Numbered from the stretch's first letter, positions 26,373 through 36,602 are shown. The stretch: 64,000 nucleotides of DNA from Streptomyces sp. CC228A (GCF_021390935.1 NZ_JAJPUI010000002.1:558001-622000), one strand, 5' to 3'. Numbers and translations are program-made. The notes: generated by a model from the sequence alone, not told the origin.

Positions 26373-29324
26373 CTAGCTGCCGTCACCGCCGTCCTGCTCG
26401 GCCGATCCGCCGGGCTGGTCCTGCTGGGCCGGCTGGTCGGGGGTCTCGCGCTGGGCGTCGGCCTCGGCGGCCCGCCTCAGCGCGTCGGCGAGGTCCTGCT
26501 GGGCCTTGCCGTACGCCGTCCAGTCGCCCTTCTGCAGGGCCGCCTCACCCGCCGCGTAGGCCTTCTGGGCGTCCGCGATGGCCTGCTGGAGGGCGGCGTC
26601 ACCGGTGGCCGGCGGCTGCGTGGGCTCCGTCGGCTGGTCGCCCGGCGGCGGGGTCGTCGGCGTCTCGCCGTCCACCCCGAACACCGCGTTGAGCGCCTCG
26701 CCCAGCGAGTTCTCGAAGACGGTGGTCTCCTTGGCGCTCTCGCCCTCCTTGGGGTTGGCCTCGACGTACGAGACCGCCACCTTCTTCAGCAGCGGGTAGA
26801 GCGCGCTGCGGCCCTGGGCATAGACCGGCTCCACGTACAGGAACCCGCCGTCGAGCGGCACGGTGAGCAGGTTGCCGTACTGGATCTCCGAGTCGGCGCC
26901 CTTCAGGTCGCGGACGAAGGTGGCGACGTCCGGGAGGCTGTTGAGCTTGCTCTGCACCTGCGCCGGGCCCGGCACGTCCGACGTGACCCTCAGCAGCCTT
27001 ATCTTCCCGTAATCCTCGCTGGTGGCGTCCGCGTCGACCGCCATGAACCCGCCGAGGTTCGGGCGGCCGTTGGGCGTGAACGTCGTCGTCAGCGAGAACC
27101 GCTGCTGCGTGTCCCCGGGCATCTTCATGCTCAGGTAGTACGGCGGGACGGCGTTGCCCTCCTTGTTCGTCGGGTCGGCCGGCACCTGCCAGGCGTCACT
27201 GCCGCTGTAGAACTGCGCCGGGTCCAGGACGTGGTAGCGGGTCAGCAGCTCGCGCTGGACCTTGAACATGTCCTGCGGGTACCGCAGGTGCTCCTTCAGC
27301 TCGCCCTTGATCTCCGCCTTCGGCAGGACCGTGCCGGGGAACGCCTTCATCCAGGTCTTGAGGACCGGGTCCTTGGTGTCCCACTGGTACAGCTTGACCG
27401 AGCCGTCGTACGCGTCGACGGTCGCCTTGACCGAGTTGCGGATGTAGTTGACCTGGTTCTGCTGCGCGACGACCGCCCGCGTCTGGTTGCCCGCCGTGAG
27501 CGAGTCGGTCGTGGTGTCGCCGAGGGTCGTGCGGGAGGCGTACGGGTAGCCGTTCGTCGTCGTGTAGGCGTCGACGATCCACTGGATGCGCCCGTCCACG
27601 ACGGCAGGGTAGGCGTCGCCGTCGATGGTCAGCCACGGGGCGACCGCCTCGACACGCTCCTTGGGGGTGCGGTTGTACAGGATCCGCGACCCCTCGCCGA
27701 TGGCCCCCGAGTACAGGATCTGCGGCTCGCTGAAGGCGACGGCGTACGCGGCGCGGTTGAAGGCGTTGCCGAGGCTGACGCCGCTCTTGCCCTCGAAGCT
27801 CGTCGTCTTCTCGCCGTTCGCCTCGTAGTCGAGCTCCTTCTGCGGGCCGCCCACGATCGAGTACTGCTCGGTCTTCTCGCCGTAGTAGATCCGCTGCTGG
27901 TACGTCCCGAGCTCACCGGTGGTGGGCAGGCCCTTCTCGGTGAAGACGGGGGCGCCCGTGCGGTCCACCGCGGTGCCCGCGGCCATGATCGCGCCGTAGC
28001 CGTGGGTGTAGGTGAAGTGGTCGTTGATCCAGTTCCGCTTCGGGATGCCCCGGATGTTCAGCTCACGCAGACCGACGACGGTGTCCTTGCCGTCGTACCG
28101 GTCGACGTCCAGCGTCATCGGGAACTGGTAGTACTTGCGCTTCTGCTCCAGCTGCTGGAACGTCGGCGAGACGATGTTCGGGTCCAGCAGGCGGTAGCTG
28201 GCGGCCTCGTCGGCGTCCTTGCGGATCTGCTCGTTCGACTTGCCGGTCTGCTCGCCGGAGTAGTTCTCGGGCTTCGTGTCGTCGATGGCGTACGCCTTGC
28301 GGGTCGCCTCGATGTTCTTGGCGATGTACGGCGCTTCCTTGGCCTGCTCGTTCGGGTCGACCTGGAACTTCTGCACGATGGCCGGATAGAGGCCGCCGAT
28401 CAGGATCGCCGACAGGACCATCAGGCCGAAGCCGATGACGGGCAGCTGCCAGGTGCGGCGCCACAGCGTCGCGAAGAACAGCAGGGCGCAGATGACCGCG
28501 ATGCAGAACAGGATGGTCTTCGCCGGCAGGTAGGCGTTGGCGTCCACAAACCGCAGGCCGGTCCAGTTGCCCGCCGCCTTGAAGTCGCTGGACTTCACGG
28601 CGAGCCCGTACCGGTCGAGCCAGTACGCGACCGCCTTCAGCGAGACGAAGACGCCGAGCAGCACGGACAGGTGCCCGGTGGCCGCCGCGGTGGCGCGGGC
28701 ACCGGGGCTGGTCACGCGCAGCCCGCCGTACAGGTAGTGCGTGAGGGCGGCGGCGATCAGGGACAGCACGGCGGCCGCGAAGCCGAAGCCGAGCAGGAAC
28801 CGGTACCAGGGCAGGTCGAAGGCGTAGAACGCCACGTCCATCCGGAACTGCGGGTCCTTCTCGCCGAAGGGCACGCCGTTGACCCACATCAGCCACGTGC
28901 GCCACTGCCCGGAGGCGGAGGCGCCCGCGATGAGCCCGACGAGCGCGGCGACCCCGAGGAGCACCCACTTCTTGTACGGGGCCACGCCCATGCGGTAGCG
29001 GTCCAGGCTCTGCTGCTCCAGCGACATGGCGCTCAGCGGGGGCCGCATGCGGTGGGCCAGCCAGATGTTGAACCCGACGGCCAGGGCCATCAGCAGACCG
29101 AAGACGGCGAACATGCCGATCTTGGTCCACAGCGTGGTGGTGAACACGGACGAGTACTGCACGGACCGGTACCAGAGCCAGTCCGTCCAGAACCCGGAGA
29201 ACATCACGAAGAGCATGGCCAGGACGGCCACCACTCCCAGTGTCATGAGCAGGGTCCGGGCCCGCCGCGACGGCCGGCCGACTCTGATCCGTGGCCCGGT
29301 CGGGCCTCCGCCGCGGTCCGGCAT
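26373..29324 (-). CDS. UPF0182-family large membrane protein
   Basis: 983 aa. The first 330 residues contain seven transmembrane helices (for instance [20 protein letters not shown] and WLYALT-like segments around [13 protein letters not shown]); the remaining 650 residues form a large extracytoplasmic domain with conserved blocks such as [33 protein letters not shown] and [19 protein letters not shown]. The C-terminal 100 residues are proline- and then alanine/glutamine-rich. The family is near-universal in actinobacteria; its function is unknown. ATG 29324 ([20 protein letters not shown]) is the conserved start; 25 more in-frame codons lie upstream. It is divergent from the PPA1309-like gene. 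Confidence 0.9.
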   Translation of the reverse strand: MPDRGGGPTGPRIRVGRPSRRARTLLMTLGVVAVLAMLFVMFSGFWTDWLWYRSVQYSSVFTTTLWTKIGMFAVFGLLMALAVGFNIWLAHRMRPPLSAMSLEQQSLDRYRMGVAPYKKWVLLGVAALVGLIAGASASGQWRTWLMWVNGVPFGEKDPQFRMDVAFYAFDLPWYRFLLGFGFAAAVLSLIAAALTHYLYGGLRVTSPGARATAAATGHLSVLLGVFVSLKAVAYWLDRYGLAVKSSDFKAAGNWTGLRFVDANAYLPAKTILFCIAVICALLFFATLWRRTWQLPVIGFGLMVLSAILIGGLYPAIVQKFQVDPNEQAKEAPYIAKNIEATRKAYAIDDTKPENYSGEQTGKSNEQIRKDADEAASYRLLDPNIVSPTFQQLEQKRKYYQFPMTLDVDRYDGKDTVVGLRELNIRGIPKRNWINDHFTYTHGYGAIMAAGTAVDRTGAPVFTEKGLPTTGELGTYQQRIYYGEKTEQYSIVGGPQKELDYEANGEKTTSFEGKSGVSLGNAFNRAAYAVAFSEPQILYSGAIGEGSRILYNRTPKERVEAVAPWLTIDGDAYPAVVDGRIQWIVDAYTTTNGYPYASRTTLGDTTTDSLTAGNQTRAVVAQQNQVNYIRNSVKATVDAYDGSVKLYQWDTKDPVLKTWMKAFPGTVLPKAEIKGELKEHLRYPQDMFKVQRELLTRYHVLDPAQFYSGSDAWQVPADPTNKEGNAVPPYYLSMKMPGDTQQRFSLTTTFTPNGRPNLGGFMAVDADATSEDYGKIRLLRVTSDVPGPAQVQSKLNSLPDVATFVRDLKGADSEIQYGNLLTVPLDGGFLYVEPVYAQGRSALYPLLKKVAVSYVEANPKEGESAKETTVFENSLGEALNAVFGVDGETPTTPPPGDQPTEPTQPPATGDAALQQAIADAQKAYAAGEAALQKGDWTAYGKAQQDLADALRRAAEADAQRETPDQPAQQDQPGGSAEQDGGDGS

Positions 29325-29465
29325 CTGGAAAGCCAACGTGCGCCCCTCGAAGTTCGCGGTCGATGTGTTGCCTGCGGGCCCAGCGATCGTAGGGCCCACT
29401 GATGCAACTTACTGAAGCTTTACCTAGTTCCCGTCCCCGGGTCGAGAGGAGGCAGGATATTGACC

Positions 29466-30023
29466 ATGTCCAACGTTTCCCCCTCCGGCCCCCCGATGGC
29501 CGCAAGCCCCCTCACCCGCGCCGTACTGGAGATCGACGAGTACGCGTCGGGCCTCGGCTGGGACCAGCCCGCGCGGCTGTTCGCCCTGGTCGACACCGCG
29601 CTGATGCGCGCGCAGGAGCCGGAGCTGGCCGCCCAGCTCGGGCTCGACGGCGACGAGGCCGCGGCCCCCCTCACCCCGATCGAGCAGGACGAGCTGCCGG
29701 CGGGCGCCCCGCTCGACGAGTTCCTCGCCACCATCGCCTGGCCCGACGCGGTGGTCGGCTGCGCCCTGACCGTGGAGCGGCTGATGCTGCCGCCGTCCGC
29801 GGAGGGCTCCGTGCCGGACGCCCTGGACGAGGCGGCCCTGGCCCGCTGGGTCGCCGAGCACCCGGAGCGGCGCGAGGTCCGCATGACGGTGGCGGTGCTG
29901 CGCGACGGCGCCCGGGAGTCGGCCCTGCGCCTGCGGGAGAAGGACTCCCCGACGGAGGTCCTCACCGGTACGGACCTGGTCCCGAACCTCGCGGACGCGC
30001 TGGCCGCCACCTTCGAGGGCTGA
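29466..30023 (+). CDS. PPA1309-family conserved actinobacterial protein
   Basis: 185-aa soluble acidic protein of the PPA1309 family, usually found beside the UPF0182 gene as here. Conserved pieces are RAVLEIDEYASGLGWDQPARLFALVDT and IAWPDAVVGCALTVERLMLP in part. No catalytic motif is seen and function is unknown. ATG 29466 is preceded by gagaggaggcagg. The gene is followed at once by a perfect 13-bp tandem repeat. Confidence 0.85.
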   Translation: MSNVSPSGPPMAASPLTRAVLEIDEYASGLGWDQPARLFALVDTALMRAQEPELAAQLGLDGDEAAAPLTPIEQDELPAGAPLDEFLATIAWPDAVVGCALTVERLMLPPSAEGSVPDALDEAALARWVAEHPERREVRMTVAVLRDGARESALRLREKDSPTEVLTGTDLVPNLADALAATFEG

Positions 30024-30024
30024 C

Positions 30025-30076
30025 GTGACGGGTCGGCGTGACGGGTCGGCGTGACGGGTCGGCGTGACGGGTCGGC
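30025..30076. repeat. Perfect 13-bp tandem repeat, four copies
   Basis: gtgacgggtcggc is repeated four times without change directly after the stop codon of the PPA1309-like gene. Confidence 0.95.
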
Positions 30077-30247
30077 CCGCCCGTCGCGGAGCCTGCCCTG
30101 CCGTCGGGCGGCACCCGCCCCGGCGGGTCCGGCGGCTCCGCTGCCGGCTCGCCCGTCGCGGACCGCCCGGCCGCGGTACGCCCCGGCGTGCGCCGGCGGC
30201 GTGCCCGCGGGGGCGAGCGCCGCGGGCCCGCGCGGGGACGTGCGCGG

Positions 30248-31336
30248 TCAGCCTGCCGAGCAGGTCGGCAGGGAGGACGTGTCGCCGCGGCTGACCTTCT
30301 CCAGGGACGCCACGGCGTCCTTGATCGTGTCGACCTTGATCAGGGTCAGGCCCTCCGGGGGGTCGGAGGCCGCGGCGGCGCAGTTGGCGGCCGGGGTGAG
30401 GAAGTAGGACGCTCCGGCGTCGCGCGCCCCGACGAGCTTCATCTCGATGCCGCCGATCGGGCCGACCTTGCCGGCGTCGTCGATGGTGCCGGTGCCCGCG
30501 ACGAACGCGCCGCCGGTCAGCTCCCCGGGGGAGAGCTTGTCGACGATGCCCAGGGCGAACATGAGCCCTGCGCTCGGCCCGCCGACGTCTTCCAGCCGGA
30601 TGTCGATCTCGAACGGGAACGTGTGGTCCGTGCCCGCCTGGATGCCGACGACGGCGCGGTCGCCGTCGTCCGCCCGCCTGGTGGTGATGGTGACCTTCCG
30701 TGTGGCGGTCGGCTCCCGGCCTGCCTTCTCCGCGGCGGCCGCCTCCTCGGCGGGGACGACGGTGAAGTCCACGGGCTGACCGGGCTGCCGCTTGGTGACG
30801 ACGGCCGCCACGTCCTGCGGCGCCTTGACGGGGGTGCCGTCGACCGCCCTGATCACGTCGCCGGCGTGGAGCTTGCCCTGGGCAGGGCTGTCCTTGACGA
30901 CGGAGGCGACGATCACCCGGGACGTCACCGGGATGCCGAGCTGCCGCAGGGCGGCGACGCGGGCGCTCTTCTGCGACTGCGAGAACTCCTCGGCGTTCTC
31001 CTGGGTGGACTCCTCCTCCGTCGTGCCCTCCGGGTAGAGGGTGTCGTGGGGGACGACGACGCTGTCGTCGGAGAGCCACCCGGTGAGGGCCTCGACCAGG
31101 CCCATCCGGTACTCCGCGCCGGTGACGCGGACCGTCGTCATGTTGAGGTGCCCTGAGGTCCGGTAGGTGTTGCGGCCGGAGATCTTGATGACGGGCTGGC
31201 CGCCGGACGTGCCGAGCGTGTTGACGGTCGGCCCCGGGCTCATCTCCGCGTAGGGAACCGGGATGAACAGCCCCGCGCAGATCAGCGCGATCAGGACGAG
31301 AGCGGAAGCGAGCATCGTCGCGGTGCGGCGTGGCAT
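30248..31336 (-). CDS. Secreted/membrane PDZ and Lon-like serine protease (YlbL family)
   Basis: 362 aa. A single N-terminal membrane anchor (ATMLASALVLIALICAGLF) places the protein outside the membrane. A PDZ domain covers about residues 120-200 (VIVASVVKDSPAQGKLHAGDVIRAVDG), and the C-terminal Lon-type (S16) domain has the catalytic Ser in DVGGPSAGLMFALG and Lys in GGIEMKLVGA. Substrates are unknown. ATG 31336 has no Shine-Dalgarno; TACTGT lies six bases upstream, suggesting a leaderless mRNA. Confidence 0.9.
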   Translation of the reverse strand: MPRRTATMLASALVLIALICAGLFIPVPYAEMSPGPTVNTLGTSGGQPVIKISGRNTYRTSGHLNMTTVRVTGAEYRMGLVEALTGWLSDDSVVVPHDTLYPEGTTEEESTQENAEEFSQSQKSARVAALRQLGIPVTSRVIVASVVKDSPAQGKLHAGDVIRAVDGTPVKAPQDVAAVVTKRQPGQPVDFTVVPAEEAAAAEKAGREPTATRKVTITTRRADDGDRAVVGIQAGTDHTFPFEIDIRLEDVGGPSAGLMFALGIVDKLSPGELTGGAFVAGTGTIDDAGKVGPIGGIEMKLVGARDAGASYFLTPAANCAAAASDPPEGLTLIKVDTIKDAVASLEKVSRGDTSSLPTCSAG

Positions 31337-31342
31337 GGAACG

Positions 31343-31348
31343 ACAGTA
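31343..31348 (-). promoter_or_regulatory. Candidate -10 box for leaderless PDZ-protease mRNA
   Basis: On the minus strand TACTGT is six bases before ATG 31336. No good -35 is visible; the candidate rests on the TANNNT match and the lack of a ribosome site. Confidence 0.4.
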
Positions 31349-31442
31349 CGGGACGGGCCCTCCCGTGCACTGCCTGGGCGGCCCGTCCGATGCGATCAGA
31401 CGATGATCCCTCCGGCGGCGGAGGCGGTGCGCGCGGCGCGGC

Positions 31443-31613
31443 TCAGGCGGGGCCGCTGCCGGAGTGGGTCTTGTCCATCGCCTCACGGAACCTCGCGTAG
31501 CCCGTCAGTTCCGCGATGTCCCCAGTGGTGCGGTCCCGGGAGGCCCAGCCTCCCCATATCGCCGCACCGACGGCAGCGAACAGCGGGATCAGCAACCAGG
31601 CGAGCACTGCCAT
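31443..31613 (-). CDS. 56-aa single-pass membrane protein
   Basis: Short gene: MAVLAWLLIPLFAAVGAAIW is one transmembrane helix, followed by a hydrophilic tail GGWASRDRTTGDIAELTGY... and KTHSGSGPA. ggaggt five bases before ATG 31613 is a near-perfect ribosome site, which strongly supports it. It lies 106 bases upstream of the PDZ protease on the same strand. Function unknown; related small proteins sit at this position in other streptomycetes as far as I recall. Confidence 0.8.
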   Translation of the reverse strand: MAVLAWLLIPLFAAVGAAIWGGWASRDRTTGDIAELTGYARFREAMDKTHSGSGPA

Positions 31614-31902
31614 CGCGACCTCCCATCCCCAAGATCGAAAGCGACTGGCCGATCAGAAGATTAACCGTCCGCATTCTCAACGCTCGTGGCAGGGACGAAG
31701 TTTCGCAAATCGGCGCGGCAGCAGAACACGGGACCACCACGGGGCGGCCGCGCCTCGCCCGGGGCCCGGACGCCGCCGCACAGGCGGGCTCCGTGGGGGC
31801 GCCCTCGGTGCCGGGAGCCCTCAGCAGCAGCCCATGGGGCCCGCCGCGGCACCTCCTCCTCGCCGGGGCACCCGGCAGGCAGGGCCTCGGAGGGGGGCGG
31901 CC

Positions 31903-32364
31903 TCAGCAGGCCCCCACCCACTCCTCGGCGCCGTCCGAGAAGCGCTGGTGCTTCCAGATCGGCACCTCGTGCTTCAGGTCGTCGATCAGCCTGCGGCACG
32001 CCTGGAAGGCCTCGGCGCGGTGCGGGCACGACACCGCCACGACGACGGCGAGGTCCCCGACGGCGAGGTCCCCCACGCGGTGCACGGCGGCCAGGGCCCG
32101 CACCGGGAAGTCGGCGGCGACCTTCTCGGCGACCCGGCGCAGCTCCGCCTCGGCGGTGGGGTGGCTGGAGTAGCCGAGGGAGTCCACGTCGGCGCCACCG
32201 TCGTGGTTGCGCACGGTGCCGACGAAGAGCGCGGTCCCGCCGGCGGCGTCGTCGCCGACGGCGCGGAAGACCTCGTCGAGGGAGAGCGGGGTGTCGCGGA
32301 TCGCCAGCAGCCGGATCGGGTCGGTGGCCGCGCGCTCGCCGGGGTGGTCGTTCGTGGAAGCCAT
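31903..32364 (-). CDS. moaE: Molybdopterin synthase catalytic subunit MoaE
   Basis: 153-aa large subunit that inserts dithiolene sulphur into precursor Z, taking it from the MoaD C-terminus. GTALFVGTVRNHDGG, VHRVGDLAVGDLAVVVAVSCPHR and the active-site lysines in LKHEVPIWKHQ are typical. No moaD or moaA is nearby. ATG 32364 is the first methionine. Other molybdenum-related genes in the window are at 62.5-64 kb, far away. Confidence 0.94.
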   Translation of the reverse strand: MASTNDHPGERAATDPIRLLAIRDTPLSLDEVFRAVGDDAAGGTALFVGTVRNHDGGADVDSLGYSSHPTAEAELRRVAEKVAADFPVRALAAVHRVGDLAVGDLAVVVAVSCPHRAEAFQACRRLIDDLKHEVPIWKHQRFSDGAEEWVGAC

Positions 32365-32443
32365 GGCCCCATCGTGCCGTACGGGCCCGCCTCCGCGGTA
32401 TTGCTTGTTCGCCCCGCGGACGTACGCGCGCGTTGGAGCCTCG

Positions 32444-32473
32444 TACAGCGCCCCGGTGTACAGCGCCCCGGTG
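32444..32473. repeat. 15-bp direct repeat, two copies
   Basis: tacagcgccccggtg occurs twice head to tail, in the 150-bp gap between moaE and the epimerase gene. Confidence 0.9.
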
Positions 32474-32515
32474 CTCACCCCCGTCGCGGGGGCGGCGCCA
32501 GGGGCCTGGCGCCGC

Positions 32516-33625
32516 TCACAGGCCGCGGCGGCGGCGGGCGCGGCGTACGAGGGCGGCCGTGCCGAGCAGGGCGACTGTGGCTCCCGCGGCGCCGGCGGCG
32601 GTGGCGTCCTTGCGGCCGAGGCGGCGGCCCGCGACGGTGTGCCGGCCCTTGACCTCGTCGAGGAGGGCGGCGAGCACCTCCTCGTTGGTCCACTGGGGGC
32701 GCCACCCGGCGTCGTGGAGGCGGCCGACGCTCACGACCCACGGGTGCATGGTGTAGGCGAGGTCGCCGGCCGGCGACGGGGTGAGGCCGATCCGGTGCAG
32801 GCGGGTCGCGGCGCCGAGCGCCACCGCGGAGGGCAGCTCCATGCGCCGGATGCCGCTGAGCTCCTCGACCTCCTCCTGCTCCAGCCAGCCGTCGCAGCCG
32901 ACGGCGAACTCCCCGTCGACCTTCTCCAGGGCCGCGTACTCCAGGGCGCTGGCCAGGTCCTCGACGTGGCAGAACTGCCAGGCGGGCCGGGACCCGGCGA
33001 CCACGAGGAGCCGCGGGGACTCGAAGTAGCGCGTCAGCGCCGTGTCGGTGCCGCCGACGAGGACGGCGGGGCGGACCACGGTGATGTGCAGCCCCGGGTG
33101 GGCGCGGGGCGCGCGGCGGGCCAGCCGCTCGATCTCCATCAGGTCGCCGACGCCGGTGGCCTCGGCGGTGGCGCGCAGCTCGGCGTCCTCGGAGAGCGGG
33201 ATGTCGTTGTCGGGCAGGGCGCCGTAGACCATGGCGGACGTGCACAGCACGGCCCGGCGCACGCCCGCGGCCGCGGCGGCCGTGAGGACGGTCTGGGTGC
33301 CGCGGACGTTGTAGGCGGTGCGGGCGGCGGCGTCGGACTCCAGGTCGAGGTCGAGCGCGAGGTGGACCACGACGTCGGCGCCCCGCAGCTTGTCGGCGAT
33401 GGCCGGGTCGCGGACGTCGAGGATGTGCCACTGCGCCTCGGCCACCTCGCCGCGGCGCTCGTCGATCGCGATGACCTGCTTGATCTCCTCGGACGCGACG
33501 AGGCGCCGGGTCAGCAGGGCGCCGACCCCGGAGGCGGCGCCCGTGACCGCCACGACGGGACCTCGTGCGGCGGGCGGGGTTGAGTGGTTTCGCGCTGCGC
33601 GAACCTGCGGATCTGGGGAACTCAC
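32516..33625 (-). CDS. NAD-dependent epimerase/dehydratase family protein (extended SDR)
   Basis: 369 aa. Rossmann fold with VVAVTGAASGVGALLTRRLV (glycine-rich dinucleotide loop near residues 23-34), NVRGTQTVL, and a YG...K-like active site reduced to CTSAMVYGA; the usual YxxxK lysine is not obvious, so catalysis is uncertain. A C-terminal segment WTNEEVLAALLDEVKGRH and a final arginine-rich membrane-like end (AAGAAGATVALLGTAALVRR) suggest membrane association. GTG 33625 with ggaga upstream is chosen. Substrate unknown. Confidence 0.85.
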   Translation of the reverse strand: MSSPDPQVRAARNHSTPPAARGPVVAVTGAASGVGALLTRRLVASEEIKQVIAIDERRGEVAEAQWHILDVRDPAIADKLRGADVVVHLALDLDLESDAAARTAYNVRGTQTVLTAAAAAGVRRAVLCTSAMVYGALPDNDIPLSEDAELRATAEATGVGDLMEIERLARRAPRAHPGLHITVVRPAVLVGGTDTALTRYFESPRLLVVAGSRPAWQFCHVEDLASALEYAALEKVDGEFAVGCDGWLEQEEVEELSGIRRMELPSAVALGAATRLHRIGLTPSPAGDLAYTMHPWVVSVGRLHDAGWRPQWTNEEVLAALLDEVKGRHTVAGRRLGRKDATAAGAAGATVALLGTAALVRRARRRRGL

Positions 33626-33816
33626 CAGGCGTCTCCAGCGGTTGTCTTCAGTACGTACGCGCGACAACGCGTGCGTACCAGGTGGCGTCCATCCTGCCGC
33701 AGGCGCTGCGTCAGTGGAGCACCGAGCCCCAGACCGGCCCGGATGTCTACGCTGGGTGTGATGTCGGGCCACCGCCGTCGGCACAAGGCCGGCGGCCCTA
33801 CCAGCCGAGGAACCCC

Positions 33817-35244
33817 GTGAGCGACACCCCATTCGGATTCGGCCTTCCGCCGGAGGAGCCGGACGACGGCGACGAAGGCAAGAAGAAGCCCCAGGGTGGT
33901 GCGGACCCGTTCGGGTTCGGCGGGCTGCCCGGAGGCGGTCAGGGCGGCGACAACCCGTTCGCCGCGATGTTCGGCAACTTCAACCCGGCGGATCTGGGTG
34001 CCGCCTTCCAGCAGCTCGGCCAGATGCTGAGCTACGAGGGCGGTCCCGTGAACTGGGACATGGCCCAGCAGATCGCCCGCCAGACCGTCGCTCAGGGCAC
34101 CTCCGACGGCACCAAGGACGCCAGTGTGGGCCCGGCCGAGCGGACGGCCGTGGAGGAGGCGGTGCGCCTGGCGGACCTGTGGCTGGACGGGGCGACGTCG
34201 CTGCCGTCGGGCGCGGGCACGGCCGTGGCGTGGAGCCGCGCGGAGTGGGTCGAGGCGACCCTCCCTGCGTGGCGGCAGCTGGTCGACCCGGTGGCCGAGC
34301 GGGTCGGCACCGCCATGGGGGATGTGCTGCCGCAGGAGATGCAGGCCATGGCGGGGCCGCTGATCGGCATGATGCGCTCCATGGGCGGTGCCATGTTCGG
34401 CCAGCAGATCGGGCACGCCGTGGGCGCCCTGGCCGGCGAGGTGGTCGGCTCGACGGACGTCGGGCTGCCGCTGGGCCCGCCCGGGAAGGCGGCGCTGCTG
34501 CCGCTGAACGTGGCGGCCTTCGGCCGCGACCTGAGCGTGCCGCAGGACGAGGTGCGGCTGTACCTGGCCCTGCGGGAGGCCGCCCACCAGCGGCTCTTCG
34601 CCCATGTGCCGTGGCTGCGCTCGCACCTGTTCGGCGCGGTCGAGGGGTACGCGCGGGGCATCAAGGTCGACACGTCCCGGCTGGAGGACGCGGTCTCCCA
34701 GCTCGACCCGAGCAACCCGGAGCAGCTGCAGGAGGCGCTTCAGCAGGGCATGTTCCAGCCGGAGGACACGCCCGAGCAGAAGGCGGCGCTGGCCCGGCTG
34801 GAGACGGCCCTGGCGCTGGTGGAGGGCTGGGTGGACGCGGTCGTGCACGCGGCCGCGGGGTCCCGTCTGACCTCGGCGGACGCGCTGCGCGAGACGCTGC
34901 GGCGGCGCCGCGCGTCGGGCGGGCCTGCGGAGCAGACCTTCGCGACGCTGATCGGCCTGGAGCTGCGGCCCCGGCGGCTGCGGGACGCTTCCCGGCTGTG
35001 GGCGCTGCTCGGCGACGCGCGGGGCGTCGACGGGCGCGACGCGCTGTGGGAGCACCCCGACATGCTGCCGACGGCCTCGGACCTGGACGATCCGGACGGT
35101 TTCGTGCACCGGGAGCACCTGGACTTCTCCGAGCTGGACAAGATGCTGGGCGAGGCCGCGGGCGGCACCTCCCGGGAGCGCCACGACGGGGACGACGGGG
35201 ACGGCAAGGGCGACGAGGACCGCAAGGGCGGTCCCGCCGAGTGA
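33817..35244 (+). CDS. DUF2342-family zinc-dependent metalloprotease-like protein
   Basis: 475 aa. The N-terminal 60 residues are glycine/proline-rich (DPFGFGGLPGGGQGG); the core has FGQQIGHAVGALAGEVVGSTDVGLPLG in part, then LREAAHQRLFAHVPWLR, the zincin-like helix of this family. The C-terminus is highly charged (DGDDGDGKGDEDRKGG). The family is called a putative zinc metalloprotease; activity is not proven. GTG 33817 has ccgagg upstream. Its stop overlaps the Nudix gene start (GTGA). Confidence 0.86.
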   Translation: MSDTPFGFGLPPEEPDDGDEGKKKPQGGADPFGFGGLPGGGQGGDNPFAAMFGNFNPADLGAAFQQLGQMLSYEGGPVNWDMAQQIARQTVAQGTSDGTKDASVGPAERTAVEEAVRLADLWLDGATSLPSGAGTAVAWSRAEWVEATLPAWRQLVDPVAERVGTAMGDVLPQEMQAMAGPLIGMMRSMGGAMFGQQIGHAVGALAGEVVGSTDVGLPLGPPGKAALLPLNVAAFGRDLSVPQDEVRLYLALREAAHQRLFAHVPWLRSHLFGAVEGYARGIKVDTSRLEDAVSQLDPSNPEQLQEALQQGMFQPEDTPEQKAALARLETALALVEGWVDAVVHAAAGSRLTSADALRETLRRRRASGGPAEQTFATLIGLELRPRRLRDASRLWALLGDARGVDGRDALWEHPDMLPTASDLDDPDGFVHREHLDFSELDKMLGEAAGGTSRERHDGDDGDGKGDEDRKGGPAE

Positions 35245-35762
35245 GCCTGCACGAGGACGCCGTCCTGGTACTGAAGGCGTACGAGGACGGCCAGGACGAG
35301 CTGCGCAGGACGTACCTGGACCATCTCGCGGCGCACGGGCCGGACGCGATGTGGAAGTCCTGCACGGCCGGCCATCTGACGGCGAGCGCGCTGGTGGTCG
35401 ACCCGGAGCGGGGCCGGGTGCTGCTGACCCTGCACCGGAAGCTGCGGATGTGGCTGCAGATGGGCGGGCACTGCGAGCCGGGGGACGCCGTGCTCGCGCA
35501 GGCGGCCCTGCGGGAGGCCACGGAGGAGTCGGGCATCGCCGGGCTGTCGCTGCTGCCGGGCGGGCCCGTCCGGCTGGACCGGCACGCGACGCCGTGCGCG
35601 TGGCACCTGGACGTGCAGTACGCCGCGCTGGCGCCGGCGGGCGCGGTGGAGGCCATCAGCGACGAGTCGCTGGACCTGCGGTGGTTCCCGTACGACGAGG
35701 TGGCGGGCGTCGCGGACGACTCGGTCGTACGGCTCATGGAGCGCACCCTGGCCCGGCTGTAG
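35241..35762 (+). CDS. Nudix hydrolase
   Basis: 173-aa pyrophosphohydrolase. The Nudix box is complete: GGHCEPGDAVLAQAALREA continuing TEESGI, with the REUxEE core as REATEES. The substrate is unknown. GTG 35241 overlaps the stop of the metalloprotease-like gene, so the two are coupled. A strong palindromic terminator follows the stop at 35775. Confidence 0.9.
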   Translation: MSLHEDAVLVLKAYEDGQDELRRTYLDHLAAHGPDAMWKSCTAGHLTASALVVDPERGRVLLTLHRKLRMWLQMGGHCEPGDAVLAQAALREATEESGIAGLSLLPGGPVRLDRHATPCAWHLDVQYAALAPAGAVEAISDESLDLRWFPYDEVAGVADDSVVRLMERTLARL

Positions 35763-35774
35763 CGGGACGCGCAG

Positions 35775-35806
35775 GGGGGGCGGCCCACCGCGGTGGGCCG
35801 CCCCCC
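35775..35806. terminator. Bidirectional terminator, Nudix gene and AIM24 operon
   Basis: Perfect 32-bp palindrome with the centre at 35790/35791 (ggggggcggcccaccg and its complement), between convergent genes. Confidence 0.85.
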
Positions 35807-35823
35807 TGGCGCTCGGGCCGGTG

Positions 35824-36579
35824 TCAGCTCCAGGCGTTGCCCTGGTTGCGGCCGTGCGCGCCCTGCTGGCCGACGCCGAACTGGGCGCCGACCCCGGACC
35901 CGATCTGCGCGTGCTGCGGCGGCATGACCTCGCTGGGCTGCACGAGGGCGAAGCCCTGGCCGAGGAAGCTGAGCTCCCAGCCCTCGCCGGTGCTGCCGCG
36001 CCTGCGCAGGACCCCGGCGGAGTGCGTCTGGGCCTGCATCTGGACGCGCAGCGACGAGGACCAGGCGACGATCGCGTCGGCGTCGGCGCTGACGTACTTG
36101 TCCGGGGTCACCTGCATCATCAGGGGCCGGCCCGACGTCATCAGGGCGACCTTGCCGCGGCCGGAGATGTTCAGCTGGTACTTGCCGGAGCCGGAGATGC
36201 CGTACTGGCTGTCCACGGCGATGACCTCGGTGTGCAGGGCCGAGTCGAGCGCCAGCACGTACGCGCTGTCGACGGTCAGTCCGTCCTGGTCCACGTCGAC
36301 GACGTGGACGTACTGGGCGAGGTTGGCGAAGTAGACCGTGCCCTGCCCGGAGCAGCGCATCAGGTCGAGTCCCTCCCCGGTGCGGGCGCGCGCGGTGCGC
36401 TGGCTGCCGGTCTGGTACTCGCCGTCGAAGTCGACCAGCCCCTGGTAGGCGACCATGGCGCCCTTGCGGGCGAGCACGTCGTCGTGCCCCGTGAGCGCGA
36501 CCCGCAGCAGCTGCGGGTTCTGCACGGTGTACCGGTCCTGGCTCTGCTGCTCCGTGTACGCGAAAAGCGGGCTCTGCAT
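35824..36579 (-). CDS. AIM24-family protein, third of three
   Basis: 251 aa with the beta-sandwich AIM24 fold: NPQLLRVALTGHDDVLARKGAMVAYQG, LMRCSGQGTVYFA, VIAVDSQYGIS, ADAIVAWSSSLRV and LSFLGQGFALVQPSE. Bacterial AIM24 proteins have no proven function. The C-terminal 25 residues are Gln/Gly-rich. ATG 36579. It is the last gene of a three-gene set; the 23-base gap to the previous gene points to one operon, ended by the palindrome at 35775. Confidence 0.9.
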   Translation of the reverse strand: MQSPLFAYTEQQSQDRYTVQNPQLLRVALTGHDDVLARKGAMVAYQGLVDFDGEYQTGSQRTARARTGEGLDLMRCSGQGTVYFANLAQYVHVVDVDQDGLTVDSAYVLALDSALHTEVIAVDSQYGISGSGKYQLNISGRGKVALMTSGRPLMMQVTPDKYVSADADAIVAWSSSLRVQMQAQTHSAGVLRRRGSTGEGWELSFLGQGFALVQPSEVMPPQHAQIGSGVGAQFGVGQQGAHGRNQGNAWS

Positions 36580-36602
36580 GGGTGTTCTCGCTCCCCCTGG
36601 TC

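Noticed and set aside
26259-29402. 1047-codon open frame on the plus strand
   Set aside because: Exactly antisense to the UPF0182 gene; composition is Arg/Val/Leu-rich with no recognisable motif. High GC leaves long open shadows.
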